47,890 bases of DNA from Xanthomonas cassavae CFBP 4642. Its GTDB lineage: Bacteria; Pseudomonadota; Gammaproteobacteria; Xanthomonadales; Xanthomonadaceae. The stretch lies in assembly GCF_000454545.1 (NCBI RefSeq), contig NZ_CM002139.1:1378504-1426393 (forward strand). Direction: 5' to 3'. This document shows, in pieces, positions 25,849 through 35,186 of this stretch. The position numbers and the translations under genes were made by a program. Every line of letters begins with the position of its first letter. Position 1 is the stretch's first letter. The notes beneath the pieces were generated by a model that had not been told where the DNA came from, ran no database searches, and saw only the letters and a program-made list of their open reading frames with translations.

Positions 25849-25872
25849 GAACGGCGCCTCGCGGCGCCGTTC
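25849..25872. terminator. Bidirectional terminator between bcsC and protease gene
   Basis: GAACGGCGCC (25849-25858), loop TCGC, GGCGCCGTTC (25863-25872): a perfect 10-bp stem between two convergent genes. There is no clear T-run on either side, but the position fits shared termination. Confidence 0.75.
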
Positions 25873-25901
25873 GCATCCCCATCACGTGGTGCAGGCGCGC
25901 C

Positions 25902-27560
25902 TTACGGGCGAACCTTGGTGGCACAGATGAAGGTCGCCGCCTGCTGCACGCGGCTGATCGCTCCCTGGTCTTCCAGTTCGCGCAGATGGTCGTTCATGCA
26001 GCTCAGGTAACCGAAGCGATTGCCTGCATTCTGCGTCTTGCACAGGCTGCTCTCGGCGGTGACATTGGCGCCGGCAATCAGACCGCCAGTCTCCACGGTC
26101 GGTACCAGCGTATTGCAGTTGCCCAGCCGGGTCAGGCCACGGTTCAGGGTCCAGCCGATATCGGCAAACATCGCCGGGGTTAGGTCGATGTTCAGATGCG
26201 CCTGCACTTCCGGCGTATCGAACGGCTCCATCAGCGCGTTCGGCTGCAGGTCGGTGTCGAAATGCGAGAACGTCGAGCCGCCGGCCACCACGCTGGGTGA
26301 ATACAGCCGCGTGCGGCCCGCGGTGTCGGTGCCCTGTAACAGCTCGGGATCTTCGTACAACGCCGCCACCACTCCGGCGCTGCCCTTCAGCCTTGCGCCA
26401 TCGGCCTGCGACACCATGATCGCCGGGATGGTGATGTCGGTGATCGGCGGCGCCGCATTGCCCATGGTCTGCACGCCGGCGGCGTTGTTGGCCACGATCA
26501 CGCCTACCGCGCCATTGAGCTGGGCGTTCTTGACCTTGATGGCGAAGGCGCAGGTGCCGCGGTCGATCAGCGCCACCTTGCCGGCCACCTCGGCCGCGTT
26601 GACGAATGGGGTTTCGCAGCCATCGGTCGCCGATGCGGCGGCGACGCCGTCGTTGACGGTCACCACTGCGCGGGCGGGGAAATTGCCGGCGGTGGCCAGC
26701 GGGCCGAAGCTGGCAAAGCCCACCTCGAACTTGCCGGCGGCGGTGCTGGGCGCGGTGACCTGCAGCAAGGTGCGCGGATCCAGGATCAACGCCGCCTCGC
26801 GGTTGACGCGCGTGCCGGCCCATACCGTGCGGCCCGGCGTGCGCATCGCTTCGGCACGCAGGGCATTGGTCATGGTCGGGTCGTCGAAACGCTTGTTCTG
26901 CACGTTGTCGTAGGCCTGCGAGGTGTAGACGTCGGTCAGGCCGCTGCCCGAACCGAGCACACCAGTGGTCTTGTTGAGGAAGCCGGCAGCGCCCAGGCCG
27001 TGGCCGATCTCGTGCATCACCACGTTGAGGAAGTTGATCTGGCCCTCCGGCGTCTTGCCGTCCAGGCCCAGGTACCAGCCGGAGCCGGCCAGGCAGTCGT
27101 CCTTGCCCAGGTCGCCGTTGAACTGCGAGAACACGTCGGCCGGATCGGCCGGATCGGGCACCAGGTCCTGCCCGGCGATCGCATCGCCCAGCGCAGACGG
27201 ATACAGCGTATTGGGCGTGGCGCCGGGGAAGTTGTTGACGATCCAGTTCGGGCCGGCCTGGCCCAGGGTGCCGCCGGTGGCGGTGCAGGTCAGCCGCGCG
27301 AACGAGGCATATACCTTGATTTCCACGTTGCTTTGCAGCACCGCGCCCCACAGGTCCATCGCGTACTGGTAGGCGATACGGCGCTGCTCGCCGACCGAAC
27401 GCCCGGGGTTGCCGCCCAGCGGGGCAGCGGCAGTCGGGTCGTTCAAGCCGACCACGGTGCCGGCGTCGCCATTGATCAGCGTGACATTGGCAGCCGAGGC
27501 GTGCAGCGGCGCGAGCGCGGCGGCCACCGCCAGGGACAACAGCACCAAGGGCTTATTCAT
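25902..27560 (-). CDS. Secreted zinc metalloprotease with PA domain
   Basis: 552 residues. Signal peptide (MNKPLVLLSLAVAAALAPLH, cleavage near ASA). The zinc site is HEIGHGLGAAGF near residue 182 (HExxH). There is no third His at the metzincin spacing; a downstream TFSHFDTDLQPNALMEP block probably gives a further ligand and a Met-turn. A protease-associated (PA) domain is inserted at about residues 290-410 (GKVALIDRGTCAFAIKVKNAQLNGAVGVIVAN). The end carries FADIGWTLNRGL and a C-terminal Cys pair. The ATG at 27560 is chosen for the signal peptide. The gene overlaps the upstream small secreted protein gene by 8 bp. Extracellular proteolysis is likely; substrate unknown. Confidence 0.82.
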   Translation of the reverse strand: MNKPLVLLSLAVAAALAPLHASAANVTLINGDAGTVVGLNDPTAAAPLGGNPGRSVGEQRRIAYQYAMDLWGAVLQSNVEIKVYASFARLTCTATGGTLGQAGPNWIVNNFPGATPNTLYPSALGDAIAGQDLVPDPADPADVFSQFNGDLGKDDCLAGSGWYLGLDGKTPEGQINFLNVVMHEIGHGLGAAGFLNKTTGVLGSGSGLTDVYTSQAYDNVQNKRFDDPTMTNALRAEAMRTPGRTVWAGTRVNREAALILDPRTLLQVTAPSTAAGKFEVGFASFGPLATAGNFPARAVVTVNDGVAAASATDGCETPFVNAAEVAGKVALIDRGTCAFAIKVKNAQLNGAVGVIVANNAAGVQTMGNAAPPITDITIPAIMVSQADGARLKGSAGVVAALYEDPELLQGTDTAGRTRLYSPSVVAGGSTFSHFDTDLQPNALMEPFDTPEVQAHLNIDLTPAMFADIGWTLNRGLTRLGNCNTLVPTVETGGLIAGANVTAESSLCKTQNAGNRFGYLSCMNDHLRELEDQGAISRVQQAATFICATKVRP

Positions 27561-27963
27561 GCGGCAGCGCTCCGTGCTCGGCGTGGGCGGGTTGGGTGTC
27601 GGCGTCATCGCTGTGTTCGATGACGATGCGGCCGTCGGCCTGGCGGGTGGCAGTCAGCGAACTCATCTGGGTGGCCGGCAATTTGCGCGCCACGGTGCCG
27701 TTGGGCAGGCGACGCTCGGTGGCGCGTGCGGCCGCCTCGGTTTGCGGCATCGTGGTGCGGGTCGCGGCGCTGCGGGCAGCCGCGCCGGCCTGCTGGTCCA
27801 GTGCCGCGCTCTCGGCGTCGGTCAGCGGGCGCAGCTTGCCGGTGACAGGATCGATACCGACCTTGGAACTGGCGGCGACATCCTGCGCCCCGGCAAGCGC
27901 CGGCAGGCAGGCAACACACAGCACGCCGGACAGCATCCATCCGGGCTTGCGAAAGCTCATCAT
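27553..27963 (-). CDS. Small secreted protein (post-PEP-CTERM-1-like motif)
   Basis: 136 residues. Signal peptide (SFRKPGWMLSGVLCVACLPA, then LAGAQ). The mature part starts with VGIDPVTGKLRPLTDAESAAL, which resembles the motif called post-PEP-CTERM-1 in database annotation. An Ala/Arg/Thr-rich middle follows and the end is acidic and His-rich (HSDDADTQPAHAEHGALPHE). AAGGA lies 10 bp before ATG 27963; ATG 27960 is next to it. The last 8 bp overlap the metalloprotease start, so the two form an operon. An inhibitor, chaperone or propeptide-like partner for the protease is possible, but nothing in the sequence proves it. Confidence 0.72.
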   Translation of the reverse strand: MMSFRKPGWMLSGVLCVACLPALAGAQDVAASSKVGIDPVTGKLRPLTDAESAALDQQAGAAARSAATRTTMPQTEAAARATERRLPNGTVARKLPATQMSSLTATRQADGRIVIEHSDDADTQPAHAEHGALPHE

Positions 27964-28052
27964 TGTTGGGGTTTCCTTGGGTCCAACTGCAGAAAGAACG
28001 CCGTGCGGGGTCCCGGCGTTCGGGAGAATCCTTCCGTTTTAGTCTGTTCATG

Positions 28053-28092
28053 ACTGAATCATGAATCAGTGACCTGTGTCAATCTTTTGACA
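28053..28092. promoter_or_regulatory. Dyads upstream of the protease operon
   Basis: ACTGAATCATGAATCAGT (28053-28070) is an 18-bp near-palindrome with a single symmetric mismatch pair. Next to it TGTCAA-TCTT-TTGACA (28077-28092) gives a TTGACA hexamer on both strands. For the minus strand this would place a -35 at 28082-28077, with the dyad over the spacer and -10, although the -10 is poor. This stretch is AT-richer than its surroundings. Confidence 0.45.
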
Positions 28093-28640
28093 GGCCGAGC
28101 GTCTCAAGCGAAGTCGTGGCCTGAAAAAGTCAGCTTCGCGCTTGTGCTCGACGCCTTGTCTGCAGTCAGGGATTGATTTGGAGCCGGTTAGTCAGAAATC
28201 CGACGCGACGGAGGTGGGCAGCTGGTGTTCTTTCGGAACGGGTGCCGAGATGGGCGGATGCGGCGCAGGCGAAACTGCGCGGGTCGTGCAGCGGCACGTG
28301 GCGCGCCGGTCCGTGGTCCATGCGTTGCGTGCCCCGCCCGCGCTCGCGGCGCAGGCGCGGGCCAGCGCGCTGGAGGGGGCGTCGTCCATGTGGTGGTCAT
28401 GACGGACAGGTCCGGCTTCCCGTCTTGGCGAGGCGGTCGGCAGATCGACGTGCCCGCAAGCCGCAGGCAGCCTGACGGGGAGTGCGAAGAGCGGCCCGGA
28501 ACAGCTGCCCCGCCGAACGGAGCCGGTCCGTACGTATGCGCACGCGATCCATCCGCTCGTACACTGCGCGCCACGCGTCGCGGCGGGGTGGTCAGCGGTC
28601 ACTGCTGCACGCGTGGTCCGTCGCCCCCTTCAGGTCATGC
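28093..28640. other. Intergenic region without a supported gene
   Basis: About 550 bp between the divergent protease operon and arsC. Short GC-rich ORFs occur in several frames, but none has a motif or clear codon bias. No tRNA-like or repeat structure was seen. Confidence 0.45.
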
Positions 28641-29063
28641 ATGCACGCCGTCATCTACCACAACCCCGCCTGCGGCACGTCCCGCAACACCCTGGCGCTG
28701 ATCCGGCATGTCGGCATCGAACCGCAGATCATCCACTGCCTGCAGCACCCGCCAAGCCTGCAGGTGTTGCGGCAGCTGATCGCCGATGCGGGTCTGTCGG
28801 TACGCGACGCGATCCGGCAGAAAGGCACGCCGTATCTGGAGCTGGGGCTGGACGATCCCGCACTGGATGACGCCGCCCTGCTGAGCGCGATGCTGGCGCA
28901 TCCGGTGTTGATCAATCGCCCGTTCGTGCAGACGCCGCCGGGGACGCGGCTATGCCGCCCCTCCGAGCAGGTGCTGGCTGTATTGCCACCCGCCAGCAGC
29001 GCCTTCTTCAAGGAAGACGGGGAGCGCGTGCTGGACGACACCGGGCGGCCGCTCGGCGGCTGA
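28641..29063 (+). CDS. arsC: Arsenate reductase (glutaredoxin-coupled type)
   Basis: 140-residue thioredoxin-fold enzyme that reduces arsenate to arsenite with glutathione and glutaredoxin. The line-up with the plasmid R773/E. coli type is very close: [17 protein letters not shown] contains the catalytic Cys in the CGTSRNT loop, and [20 protein letters not shown] holds the arginines that bind arsenate. The end [17 protein letters not shown] is also typical. Length matches the usual 141. The start at 28641 gives the conserved N-terminus; an in-frame extension upstream has no family similarity. No arsR or arsB is adjacent, so regulation by arsenic is not evident. Confidence 0.93.
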   Translation: MHAVIYHNPACGTSRNTLALIRHVGIEPQIIHCLQHPPSLQVLRQLIADAGLSVRDAIRQKGTPYLELGLDDPALDDAALLSAMLAHPVLINRPFVQTPPGTRLCRPSEQVLAVLPPASSAFFKEDGERVLDDTGRPLGG

Positions 29064-29284
29064 ACGCTGCGGCGTCGTGCAGGATGCCGCAGCGTGACGC
29101 GTATCGACGACGGCCACGCCCTGCTGTATGTGGTCGGGCGCGCCAGCGCTGCATGGCGCGTTTGTCCGGCGGCGATCCCGGGCAAGGCACTTGGCTGGTC
29201 TTGGCCTGGCGCAGGGCGCCTCGCTCACCTCGACGTACGCAACACGCCCTAAGATCGCGGCATCGTTTTTTCGAGAGCATCCGC

Positions 29285-29800
29285 ATGATTCGCGAGATCA
29301 TCCGCATGGGCGACAAGCGTCTGTTGCGCGTCGCACCTGCGGTCGCCAACCTCGGCAGCGACGAGCTGCAGGCGCTGGTGGCCGACATGTTCGAGACCAT
29401 GGACGACGCGCGCGGCGTGGGCCTGGCGGCGCCGCAGATCGCGATGGACCTGCAATTGATGGTGTTCGGTTTCGAAGCCAGCGAGCGTTATCCCGAGGCG
29501 CCTGCGGTGCCGCGCACGGCCTTGGCCAATGCGCAGATCGAGCCGTTGTCGGACGAGATGGAAAACGGCTGGGAGGGCTGCCTGTCGATTCCCGGGCTGC
29601 GCGCAGTGATTCCGCGCTACCGTCGCATCCGTTACCGCGGCTTCGCACCCGACGGCACCCCGATCGATCGCGAGGCCGAAGGCTTTCATGCGCGCGTGGT
29701 ACAGCACGAGTACGACCATCTGGTTGGACGCCTGTATCCCTCGCGCATCGAGAACTTCGATACCTTCGGCTTCGAAGACGTGCTGTCCTACGACCTGTAG
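29285..29800 (+). CDS. def: Peptide deformylase
   Basis: 171-residue cytoplasmic metalloenzyme that removes the formyl group from nascent proteins. All three motifs are present: GVGLAAPQI (motif 1), EGCLSIPG (motif 2, metal Cys) and QHEYDHL (motif 3, the two metal His and catalytic Glu). The ATG at 29285 opens with the usual [12 protein letters not shown]. It is not next to fmt, which suggests a second, stand-alone deformylase copy of the genome; that is inference. A strong bidirectional hairpin follows. Confidence 0.95.
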   Translation: MIREIIRMGDKRLLRVAPAVANLGSDELQALVADMFETMDDARGVGLAAPQIAMDLQLMVFGFEASERYPEAPAVPRTALANAQIEPLSDEMENGWEGCLSIPGLRAVIPRYRRIRYRGFAPDGTPIDREAEGFHARVVQHEYDHLVGRLYPSRIENFDTFGFEDVLSYDL

Positions 29801-29830
29801 GCCATCGGTGCCGCAGCTGCACCCGGATGT

Positions 29831-29858
29831 GACAAGGGCGCCTTGCGGCGCCCTTGTC
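29831..29858. terminator. Bidirectional terminator between def and ettA
   Basis: GACAAGGGCGCC (29831-29842), loop TTGC, GGCGCCCTTGTC (29847-29858): a perfect 12-bp stem between convergent genes, with CGTGCTT on the plus side. Confidence 0.85.
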
Positions 29859-29862
29859 GTGC

Positions 29863-31524
29863 TTACTTCAACGCCTTGAAGCGCAGACGCTTCGGGCCGG
29901 CATCGTCGCCCATGCGGCGGCGCTTGTCTTCTTCGTATTCGCGGTAGTTGCCCTGGAAGAACTCCACGTGCGAGTCGCCTTCGAACGCCAGGATGTGCGT
30001 GGCGATACGGTCCAGGAACCAGCGGTCATGCGAAATCACGAAGGTGTTGCCGGGGAACTCCAGCAACGCATCTTCCAGTGCGCGCAGCGTTTCGATGTCC
30101 AGGTCGTTGGACGGTTCGTCGAGCAGCAGCACATTGCCGCCCTGCAACAGCGTCTTGGCCATGTGCAGGCGACCGCGCTCACCGCCGGACAGCGAGCCGA
30201 CCATCTTCTGCTGGTCCTGGCCCTTGAAGTTGAAGCGGCCGATGTAGGCGCGCGACTGGATCTCCACGCCATTGATGTTGAGGATGTCCAGGCCGCCGGC
30301 AATTTCCTGGAACACGTTGTGGTTGCCTTCCAGTGCGTCGCGGCTCTGGTCCACGTAGGACAGCTGCACGGTCGGGCCGACCACGATCTCGCCGGAATCG
30401 GGCTTCTCCTGGCCGGTGATCATCTTGAACAGCGTCGACTTACCGGCACCGTTGGGGCCGATGATGCCGACGATGGCGCCCGGCGGCACGAGCATCGACA
30501 GGTTGTCGATCAGCAGCCGGTCGCCGAACTTCTTGGAGACGTTCTTGAATTCCATCACCGAGTTGCCCAGGCGCTCGCCCGGCGGAATGAAGATTTCATT
30601 GGTCTCGTTGCGGCGCTGGTAATCCACCGACTGCAGCTCTTCCAGGCGGGCCAGACGCGCCTTGCCCTTGGTGCGGCCGCCCTTGGCATTCTGCCGCGAC
30701 CATTCCAGTTCCTTCTGGATCGCCTTCTGGCGTGACTTTTCTTGGTTGTCTTCCTGCTTGAGGCGCTCGTCCTTCTGGGTCAGCCAGTCGGTGTAGTTGC
30801 CCTTCCACGGAATGCCGCGGCCGCGGTCCAGTTCCAGGATCCACTCGGCGGCGTTGTCCAGGAAGTAGCGATCATGGGTCACCGCCACCACGGTGCCGGT
30901 GTAGCGCGCCAGGAACTGCTCCAGCCATTCCACCGACTCGGCGTCCAGGTGGTTGGTCGGTTCGTCGAGCAGCAGCATGTCCGGCTTCTGCAGCAGCAGG
31001 CGGCACAGCGCCACGCGGCGCTTCTCGCCACCGGACAGCTTGCCCACGATCGCGTCCCACGGCGGCAGGCGCAGCGCATCGGCGGCCACGTCCAGCTGAT
31101 TTTCCAGGGTGTGGGCATCGCCGGCGGCCAGGATCGCCTCCAGGCGCTCCTGTTCCTTGGCCAGCGCATCGAAGTCGGCGCCTTCTTCGGCATAGGCAAG
31201 ATACACCGCATCCAGCGCGGCCTGGGCCTGCAGCACGTCGCCCACGCCTTCTTCGACCGCCTCGCGCACGGTGTGCTCGGGGTTGAGCTGCGGTTCCTGC
31301 GCCAGGTAGCCGACCTTGATACCGGCCTGCGGACGGGCTTCGCCCTCGAAATCGGTATCCACCCCGGCCATGATCTTCAGCACCGTCGACTTGCCGGCGC
31401 CGTTCAGGCCCAGCAGGCCGATCTTGGCGCCCGGGAAGAAGCTCAGCGAAATGTCCTTGATGATCTGCCGCTTGGGCGGGACCACCTTGCTGACGCGGTT
31501 CATGGTGTAGATGTATTGCGACAT
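29863..31524 (-). CDS. ettA: Energy-dependent translational throttle protein EttA (ABC-F)
   Basis: 553-residue soluble ABC-F ATPase that binds the ribosomal E site and gates translation elongation according to ADP/ATP ratio. Two ATPase domains: Walker A GLNGAGKST with LSGGEKRRVALCRLLL and LLLDEPTNHLD; and GPNGAGKST with LSGGERGRLHMAKTLL and LLLDEPSNDLD. Between them is the interdomain linker (KDERLKQEDNQEKSRQKAIQ). The N-terminus MSQYIYTMNRVSKVVPPKR and the length (about 555 usual) are characteristic of EttA rather than other ABC-F members. It is a single gene, divergent from the RcnB-like gene. Confidence 0.96.
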   Translation of the reverse strand: MSQYIYTMNRVSKVVPPKRQIIKDISLSFFPGAKIGLLGLNGAGKSTVLKIMAGVDTDFEGEARPQAGIKVGYLAQEPQLNPEHTVREAVEEGVGDVLQAQAALDAVYLAYAEEGADFDALAKEQERLEAILAAGDAHTLENQLDVAADALRLPPWDAIVGKLSGGEKRRVALCRLLLQKPDMLLLDEPTNHLDAESVEWLEQFLARYTGTVVAVTHDRYFLDNAAEWILELDRGRGIPWKGNYTDWLTQKDERLKQEDNQEKSRQKAIQKELEWSRQNAKGGRTKGKARLARLEELQSVDYQRRNETNEIFIPPGERLGNSVMEFKNVSKKFGDRLLIDNLSMLVPPGAIVGIIGPNGAGKSTLFKMITGQEKPDSGEIVVGPTVQLSYVDQSRDALEGNHNVFQEIAGGLDILNINGVEIQSRAYIGRFNFKGQDQQKMVGSLSGGERGRLHMAKTLLQGGNVLLLDEPSNDLDIETLRALEDALLEFPGNTFVISHDRWFLDRIATHILAFEGDSHVEFFQGNYREYEEDKRRRMGDDAGPKRLRFKALK

Positions 31525-31649
31525 GGGTGCTCCGTGGACGCAGGCAGCCCGCCGGCCGAGGCCGGAGGCAGCGGAAAATGGATTGCGCCGATTATACCGG
31601 CAACTGCCTGGAGCCGCGGCGGGCCGATCCGGAGCTAAACAACAGCCTA

Positions 31650-31666
31650 CCTATTACCTGAATAGG
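31650..31666. promoter_or_regulatory. Dyad CCTATT-N5-AATAGG upstream of the RcnB-like gene
   Basis: CCTATT (31650-31655), ACCTG, AATAGG (31661-31666) lies in an AT-richer stretch about 85 bp before the RcnB-like start, in the region divergent from ettA. Operator function is possible but unproven. Confidence 0.35.
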
Positions 31667-31750
31667 GATTTTCGTAACCGATTCCAGCAAGAATGCGTTA
31701 AGGCGGGCAGCGTCGTAATGAAATTGCGAGATCGCAAACAGGAGCTGGTC

Positions 31751-32257
31751 ATGAACCGCAAACGCATCGTTACCGTTGTGCTTTCCTCCATCCTGGCGCT
31801 GGGTTCCGTGGCACCGGCTGCGTTCGCCGGGGACTGGGACCGCGACCACGATCGCCGCGGCCACGACCGCGATCACCGCGGCGACTGGCGCAACGACCGC
31901 CGTGATTGGCGCGACGATCGCCAGGCCGACCGTCGCGAGTGGCGCGATGACCGCCGCCACTACAGCAGCGGTTACCGCGAGGGCTACCGCGACGCGCGCT
32001 ACCAGGATCGCCGCTACGACCGCAGGCCGGTCTATGTCTACGACCGCCCGTCTTACTACCGCGCCGGCCCACCGCCGCGTCCGTATTGGGCCCGCGGCCA
32101 GCGCTATCACGGCCCGGTCTACGTGATCAACGACTACGACCGCTACGACCTGCGCCGCCCGCCGTATGGCTACCGCTGGCAGCGCGACGACCGCGGCAAC
32201 CTGCTGCTGATCGCCATCGCCACCGGCATCATTGCCGACCTGGTGCTCAACAACTAA
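31751..32257 (+). CDS. RcnB-family periplasmic protein
   Basis: 168 residues. Signal peptide ([20 protein letters not shown], cleavage near AFA). The middle is extremely rich in Asp and Arg ([20 protein letters not shown] and onward) and then Tyr/Pro/Arg. The C-terminal part [20 protein letters not shown] and [11 protein letters not shown] matches the RcnB domain (PF11776), whose founding member affects nickel/cobalt balance in E. coli. The ATG at 31751 is preceded by CAGGAGCTGGTC; an upstream in-frame ATG at 31718 would bury the signal peptide. No metal-efflux gene is adjacent. A role in envelope or metal homeostasis is inferred. Confidence 0.75.
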   Translation: MNRKRIVTVVLSSILALGSVAPAAFAGDWDRDHDRRGHDRDHRGDWRNDRRDWRDDRQADRREWRDDRRHYSSGYREGYRDARYQDRRYDRRPVYVYDRPSYYRAGPPPRPYWARGQRYHGPVYVINDYDRYDLRRPPYGYRWQRDDRGNLLLIAIATGIIADLVLNN

Positions 32258-32316
32258 GCCGACGCTGCGACCAGCGGCTTCCAGCCGCTGGAGGGCAATC
32301 GAGCCGGTCAACACAC

Positions 32317-32342
32317 AAGGGCGCACCTTCGGGTGCGCCTTT
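32317..32342 (+). terminator. Rho-independent terminator after the RcnB-like gene
   Basis: AAGGGCGCACC, loop TTCG, GGTGCGCCTTT: an 11-bp stem with one G-U pair and a stable UUCG tetraloop, ending in a short T-run. Confidence 0.85.
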
Positions 32343-32453
32343 GCCATGTGTGTCGCGCGGGCGCATGGGCTGCGTCCTCAGCCGATTGGTCACCCGTGCG
32401 GCGGGGGCTTACAATCGGCGGCCTTACTGGCTGCAGCTGCCCCGGAGCTTCGA

Positions 32454-33707
32454 ATGTTCTCGCGCGACGTCCGACTGGAAACCTACGACCCCGAACTGGC
32501 CAACGCCATCGCCGCTGAAGTCGGCCGCCAGGAGGATCACGTCGAACTGATCGCCAGCGAGAACTACTGCAGCGCGCTGGTGATGGAAGCGCAGGGCAGC
32601 CAGCTGACCAACAAGTACGCCGAAGGCTACCCGGGCAAGCGCTACTACGGCGGTTGCGAGTACGTGGACATCGCCGAGCAACTGGCGATCGACCGCATCA
32701 AGCAGGTGTTTGGCGCCGACTATGCGAACGTGCAGCCGCATAGCGGCTCGCAGGCCAACCAGGCGGTGTATCTGGCGCTGCTGCAGCCGGGCGACACCAT
32801 CCTGGGCATGAGCCTGGCCCACGGCGGCCACCTGACCCACGGCGCCAAGGTCAATGTGTCCGGCAAGTTGTTCAATGCGGTGCAATACGGCGTCAACGAG
32901 CAGGGCCTGATCGACTACGACGCAGTGCAGCGTCTTGCCAGCGAGCACAAGCCGAAGATGGTGGTGGCCGGTTTCTCTGCGTACTCGCAGAAGATCGACT
33001 GGGCGCGCTTCCGCGCCATTGCCGACAGCGTCGGTGCGTATCTGTTCGTGGACATGGCCCACGTCGCCGGCCTGGTGGCTGCCGGGGTGTATCCCAGCCC
33101 GATGGAACATGCGCACGTGGTCACCTCGACCACCCACAAGACCCTGCGCGGCCCGCGCGGCGGCATCATCGTGGCCAAGGGCGCGAGCGAAGAGCTGCAG
33201 AAGAAGCTGCAGTCGATCGTGTTCCCCGGCATCCAGGGCGGCCCGCTGATGCACGTGATCGCGGCCAAGGCGGTGGCGTTCAAGGAAGCGCTGGAGCCGG
33301 CGTTCAAGACCTACCAGCAGCAGGTGGTCAAGAATGCCCAGGCGATGGCCAGGACGCTGATCGCACGCGGCTACAAGATCGTCTCCGGTGGCACCGAAAA
33401 TCACCTGATGCTGGTGGACATGATCGGTCGCGATGTCTCCGGCAAGGATGCCGAAGCCGCGCTGGGCAAGGCCCACATCACCGTCAACAAGAATTCGGTC
33501 CCCAACGACCCGCGCTCGCCGTTCGTGACCTCGGGCCTGCGTCTGGGCACGCCGGCGATCACCACGCGCGGTTACAAGGAACAAGACAGCATCGACCTGG
33601 CCAACTGGATCGCCGACGTGCTGGACGCCCCGAGCGACGAAGCCGTGCTGGCCAAGGTGGGCGAGGCGGTGACCGCGCAGTGCAAGAAATATCCGGTGTA
33701 TGGCTGA
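32454..33707 (+). CDS. glyA: Serine hydroxymethyltransferase
   Basis: 417-residue PLP enzyme that interconverts serine and glycine while charging tetrahydrofolate with a one-carbon unit. Full-length match: [57 protein letters not shown], the PLP-lysine motif [14 protein letters not shown], and [17 protein letters not shown]. The length is exactly that of the E. coli enzyme. The ATG at 32454 is chosen at the conserved N-terminus [14 protein letters not shown]. It is followed by nrdR after about 100 bp that contain an inverted repeat pair; the same gene order recurs in related genomes. Confidence 0.97.
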   Translation: MFSRDVRLETYDPELANAIAAEVGRQEDHVELIASENYCSALVMEAQGSQLTNKYAEGYPGKRYYGGCEYVDIAEQLAIDRIKQVFGADYANVQPHSGSQANQAVYLALLQPGDTILGMSLAHGGHLTHGAKVNVSGKLFNAVQYGVNEQGLIDYDAVQRLASEHKPKMVVAGFSAYSQKIDWARFRAIADSVGAYLFVDMAHVAGLVAAGVYPSPMEHAHVVTSTTHKTLRGPRGGIIVAKGASEELQKKLQSIVFPGIQGGPLMHVIAAKAVAFKEALEPAFKTYQQQVVKNAQAMARTLIARGYKIVSGGTENHLMLVDMIGRDVSGKDAEAALGKAHITVNKNSVPNDPRSPFVTSGLRLGTPAITTRGYKEQDSIDLANWIADVLDAPSDEAVLAKVGEAVTAQCKKYPVYG

Positions 33708-33712
33708 GGTGC

Positions 33713-33804
33713 CGGGAGTGGTGATTCGGGATTCGGGATGGGTGAGCAGCCGGCCCGCTATGCTGCGTCTGCCAATCCCCAATCTCCATTCCCCAATCCC
33801 GGCG
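33713..33804. repeat. Inverted GATTCGGG / CCCCAATC repeat pair
   Basis: The left arm (33713-33751) has GATTCGGGATTCGGGATGGG. The right arm (33771-33804) has CCAATCCCCAATCTCCATTC and more. The arms are imperfectly complementary and bracket about 20 bp. Relatives of the same unit occur at 1091, 40742-40957, 42187 and 47736. Confidence 0.7.
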
Positions 33805-33809
33805 CCCTG

Positions 33810-34334
33810 ATGCACTGCCCCTTCTGCCAGCACGACGACACCCGCGTGATCGATTCGCGCGTGTCCGAAGACGGAACGACGATTCGTCGGCGCCGTGAGT
33901 GCGAGGCGTGCGGTGAGCGTTTCAGCACGTTGGAAACGATCGAACTGAAGCTGCCCAGCGTGGTCAAGAGCGACGGTGGGCGCGAGGCGTTCGACGCGCG
34001 CAAGCTGCGCACCAGTTTCGACCGCGCGCTGCAGAAACGGCCGGTGGCCGAGGAGCAGATCGAGGCGGCGGTGCGCTCGGTCGTGCACCAGTTGCGCATG
34101 TCCGGCGAGCGCGAGGTGGGTTCGTTGCGGGTAGGCGAATACGTGATGGTCGAGCTGCGCAAGCTCGATCATGTCGGCTATGTGCGGTTCGCGTCGGTCT
34201 ACCGCAGCTTTCAGGATGTGGCTGACTTTCGCGAAGAAATCGAAAAGCTCGAACGCGAGCTTCCGGTCGGCAGCGAGCAGCTGCCGTTGCTGGAAGCGGC
34301 GCTGGAACGTGCCGGCAAACCCGGCAAGCGCTGA
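33810..34334 (+). CDS. nrdR: Transcriptional repressor NrdR
   Basis: 174-residue repressor of ribonucleotide reductase genes. The N-terminal zinc ribbon [17 protein letters not shown]...CEACGERF provides four Cys. The ATP-cone domain follows from about residue 45 ([54 protein letters not shown]) and senses ATP/dATP. The C-terminal tail is slightly longer than usual. The ATG at 33810 opens directly with the ribbon. It lies between glyA and a GNAT gene whose GTG begins 5 bp after the nrdR stop. Confidence 0.96.
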   Translation: MHCPFCQHDDTRVIDSRVSEDGTTIRRRRECEACGERFSTLETIELKLPSVVKSDGGREAFDARKLRTSFDRALQKRPVAEEQIEAAVRSVVHQLRMSGEREVGSLRVGEYVMVELRKLDHVGYVRFASVYRSFQDVADFREEIEKLERELPVGSEQLPLLEAALERAGKPGKR

Positions 34335-34339
34335 GCGCA

Positions 34340-34816
34340 GTGCGCATCGCCTGCGTGGCGGACACGCCGCAGCATCTGCTGGCCATTGCGCAGGCGCACC
34401 TGCAGGCGTTCGGCGCGTTGTTGCCCGACTGGACCTTGGACCAGGCGCTGGACGAATTGCGCAGTCACACGCGCGACGACGTCATTCCCGCCAGCTGGAT
34501 CGCGCTCGATCGCTCGCGCTGGCTCGGTTCGATCAGCCTGCTGGACACCGACGACGCCCGTCTCGGGCCATGGTCGCCCTGGCTGGCATCGCTGTACGTG
34601 CAGCCGCAGGCGCGCGGGCAGGGCATTGGCGAGGCCTTGGTGGCGCACTGCGTGCAGGCCGCTGCACGCGCGAAGGTGCCGCTGCTGTATCTGTATTGCC
34701 AGCCGGCGCTGGTGCCGTTCTACCAACGCCTGGGATGGCAGATGCACACCGCGCTTGTGTTGGGGCCGATGCAGATCGTGGTGATGTGCATCGTGCCGGG
34801 CCTGTCTGCGCAATGA
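34340..34816 (+). CDS. GNAT-family N-acetyltransferase
   Basis: 158-residue acyl-CoA-dependent acetyltransferase fold. The CoA-binding motif A is visible in SLYVQPQARGQGIGEALVAH (R/Q-x-x-G-x-G/A), preceded by the strand ASWIALDRSRWLGSISLL and followed by LLYLYCQPALVPFYQRLGW (motif B). The start is GTG at 34340, five bases after nrdR, which implies cotranscription. Substrate unknown; the acceptor could be a small amine or a protein N-terminus. Confidence 0.82.
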   Translation: MRIACVADTPQHLLAIAQAHLQAFGALLPDWTLDQALDELRSHTRDDVIPASWIALDRSRWLGSISLLDTDDARLGPWSPWLASLYVQPQARGQGIGEALVAHCVQAAARAKVPLLYLYCQPALVPFYQRLGWQMHTALVLGPMQIVVMCIVPGLSAQ

Positions 34817-35186
34817 CTGCGCTGGTCGCCAGAGCCGATGCACGTGTGGCCGGGCCTGACTCCCATCGCATGGACATGAGCAAGCTCGCCGGCCATGTCG
34901 TGACTCAGGTGTCGGCAGGGGCAGGCCGAGCGCGTCGACAAACTGCGCCGTCGTGCCAACGGCGTGCCCGGCTGCGATCGTCAACAAGGAGTGTCAGCAT
35001 GTGGCCACCGGTCACGATGCGCCGATGGCAGGGCATGGCTTTGAGACTCCTGCCTGGCCAGGACGCGGCGAACGAGGGCGTTATGAGCAGCGCTGACATC
35101 AACCGTCACCACCGTGCAGACGCGCAGCTGCAGATCGCATCCGCCATGACCTGCAAGGCGCAGCACAGACTCAAGGATCCAACCTG
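34817..35186 (+). other. Spacer between GNAT gene and ribD, no supported gene
   Basis: 370 bp. A frame from ATG 34812 runs 124 codons and ends in TGATG overlapping the ribD start. Its composition is irregular, it overlaps the GNAT stop, and no motif is recognised, so it is not called. No riboswitch-like element is present here. Confidence 0.45.
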
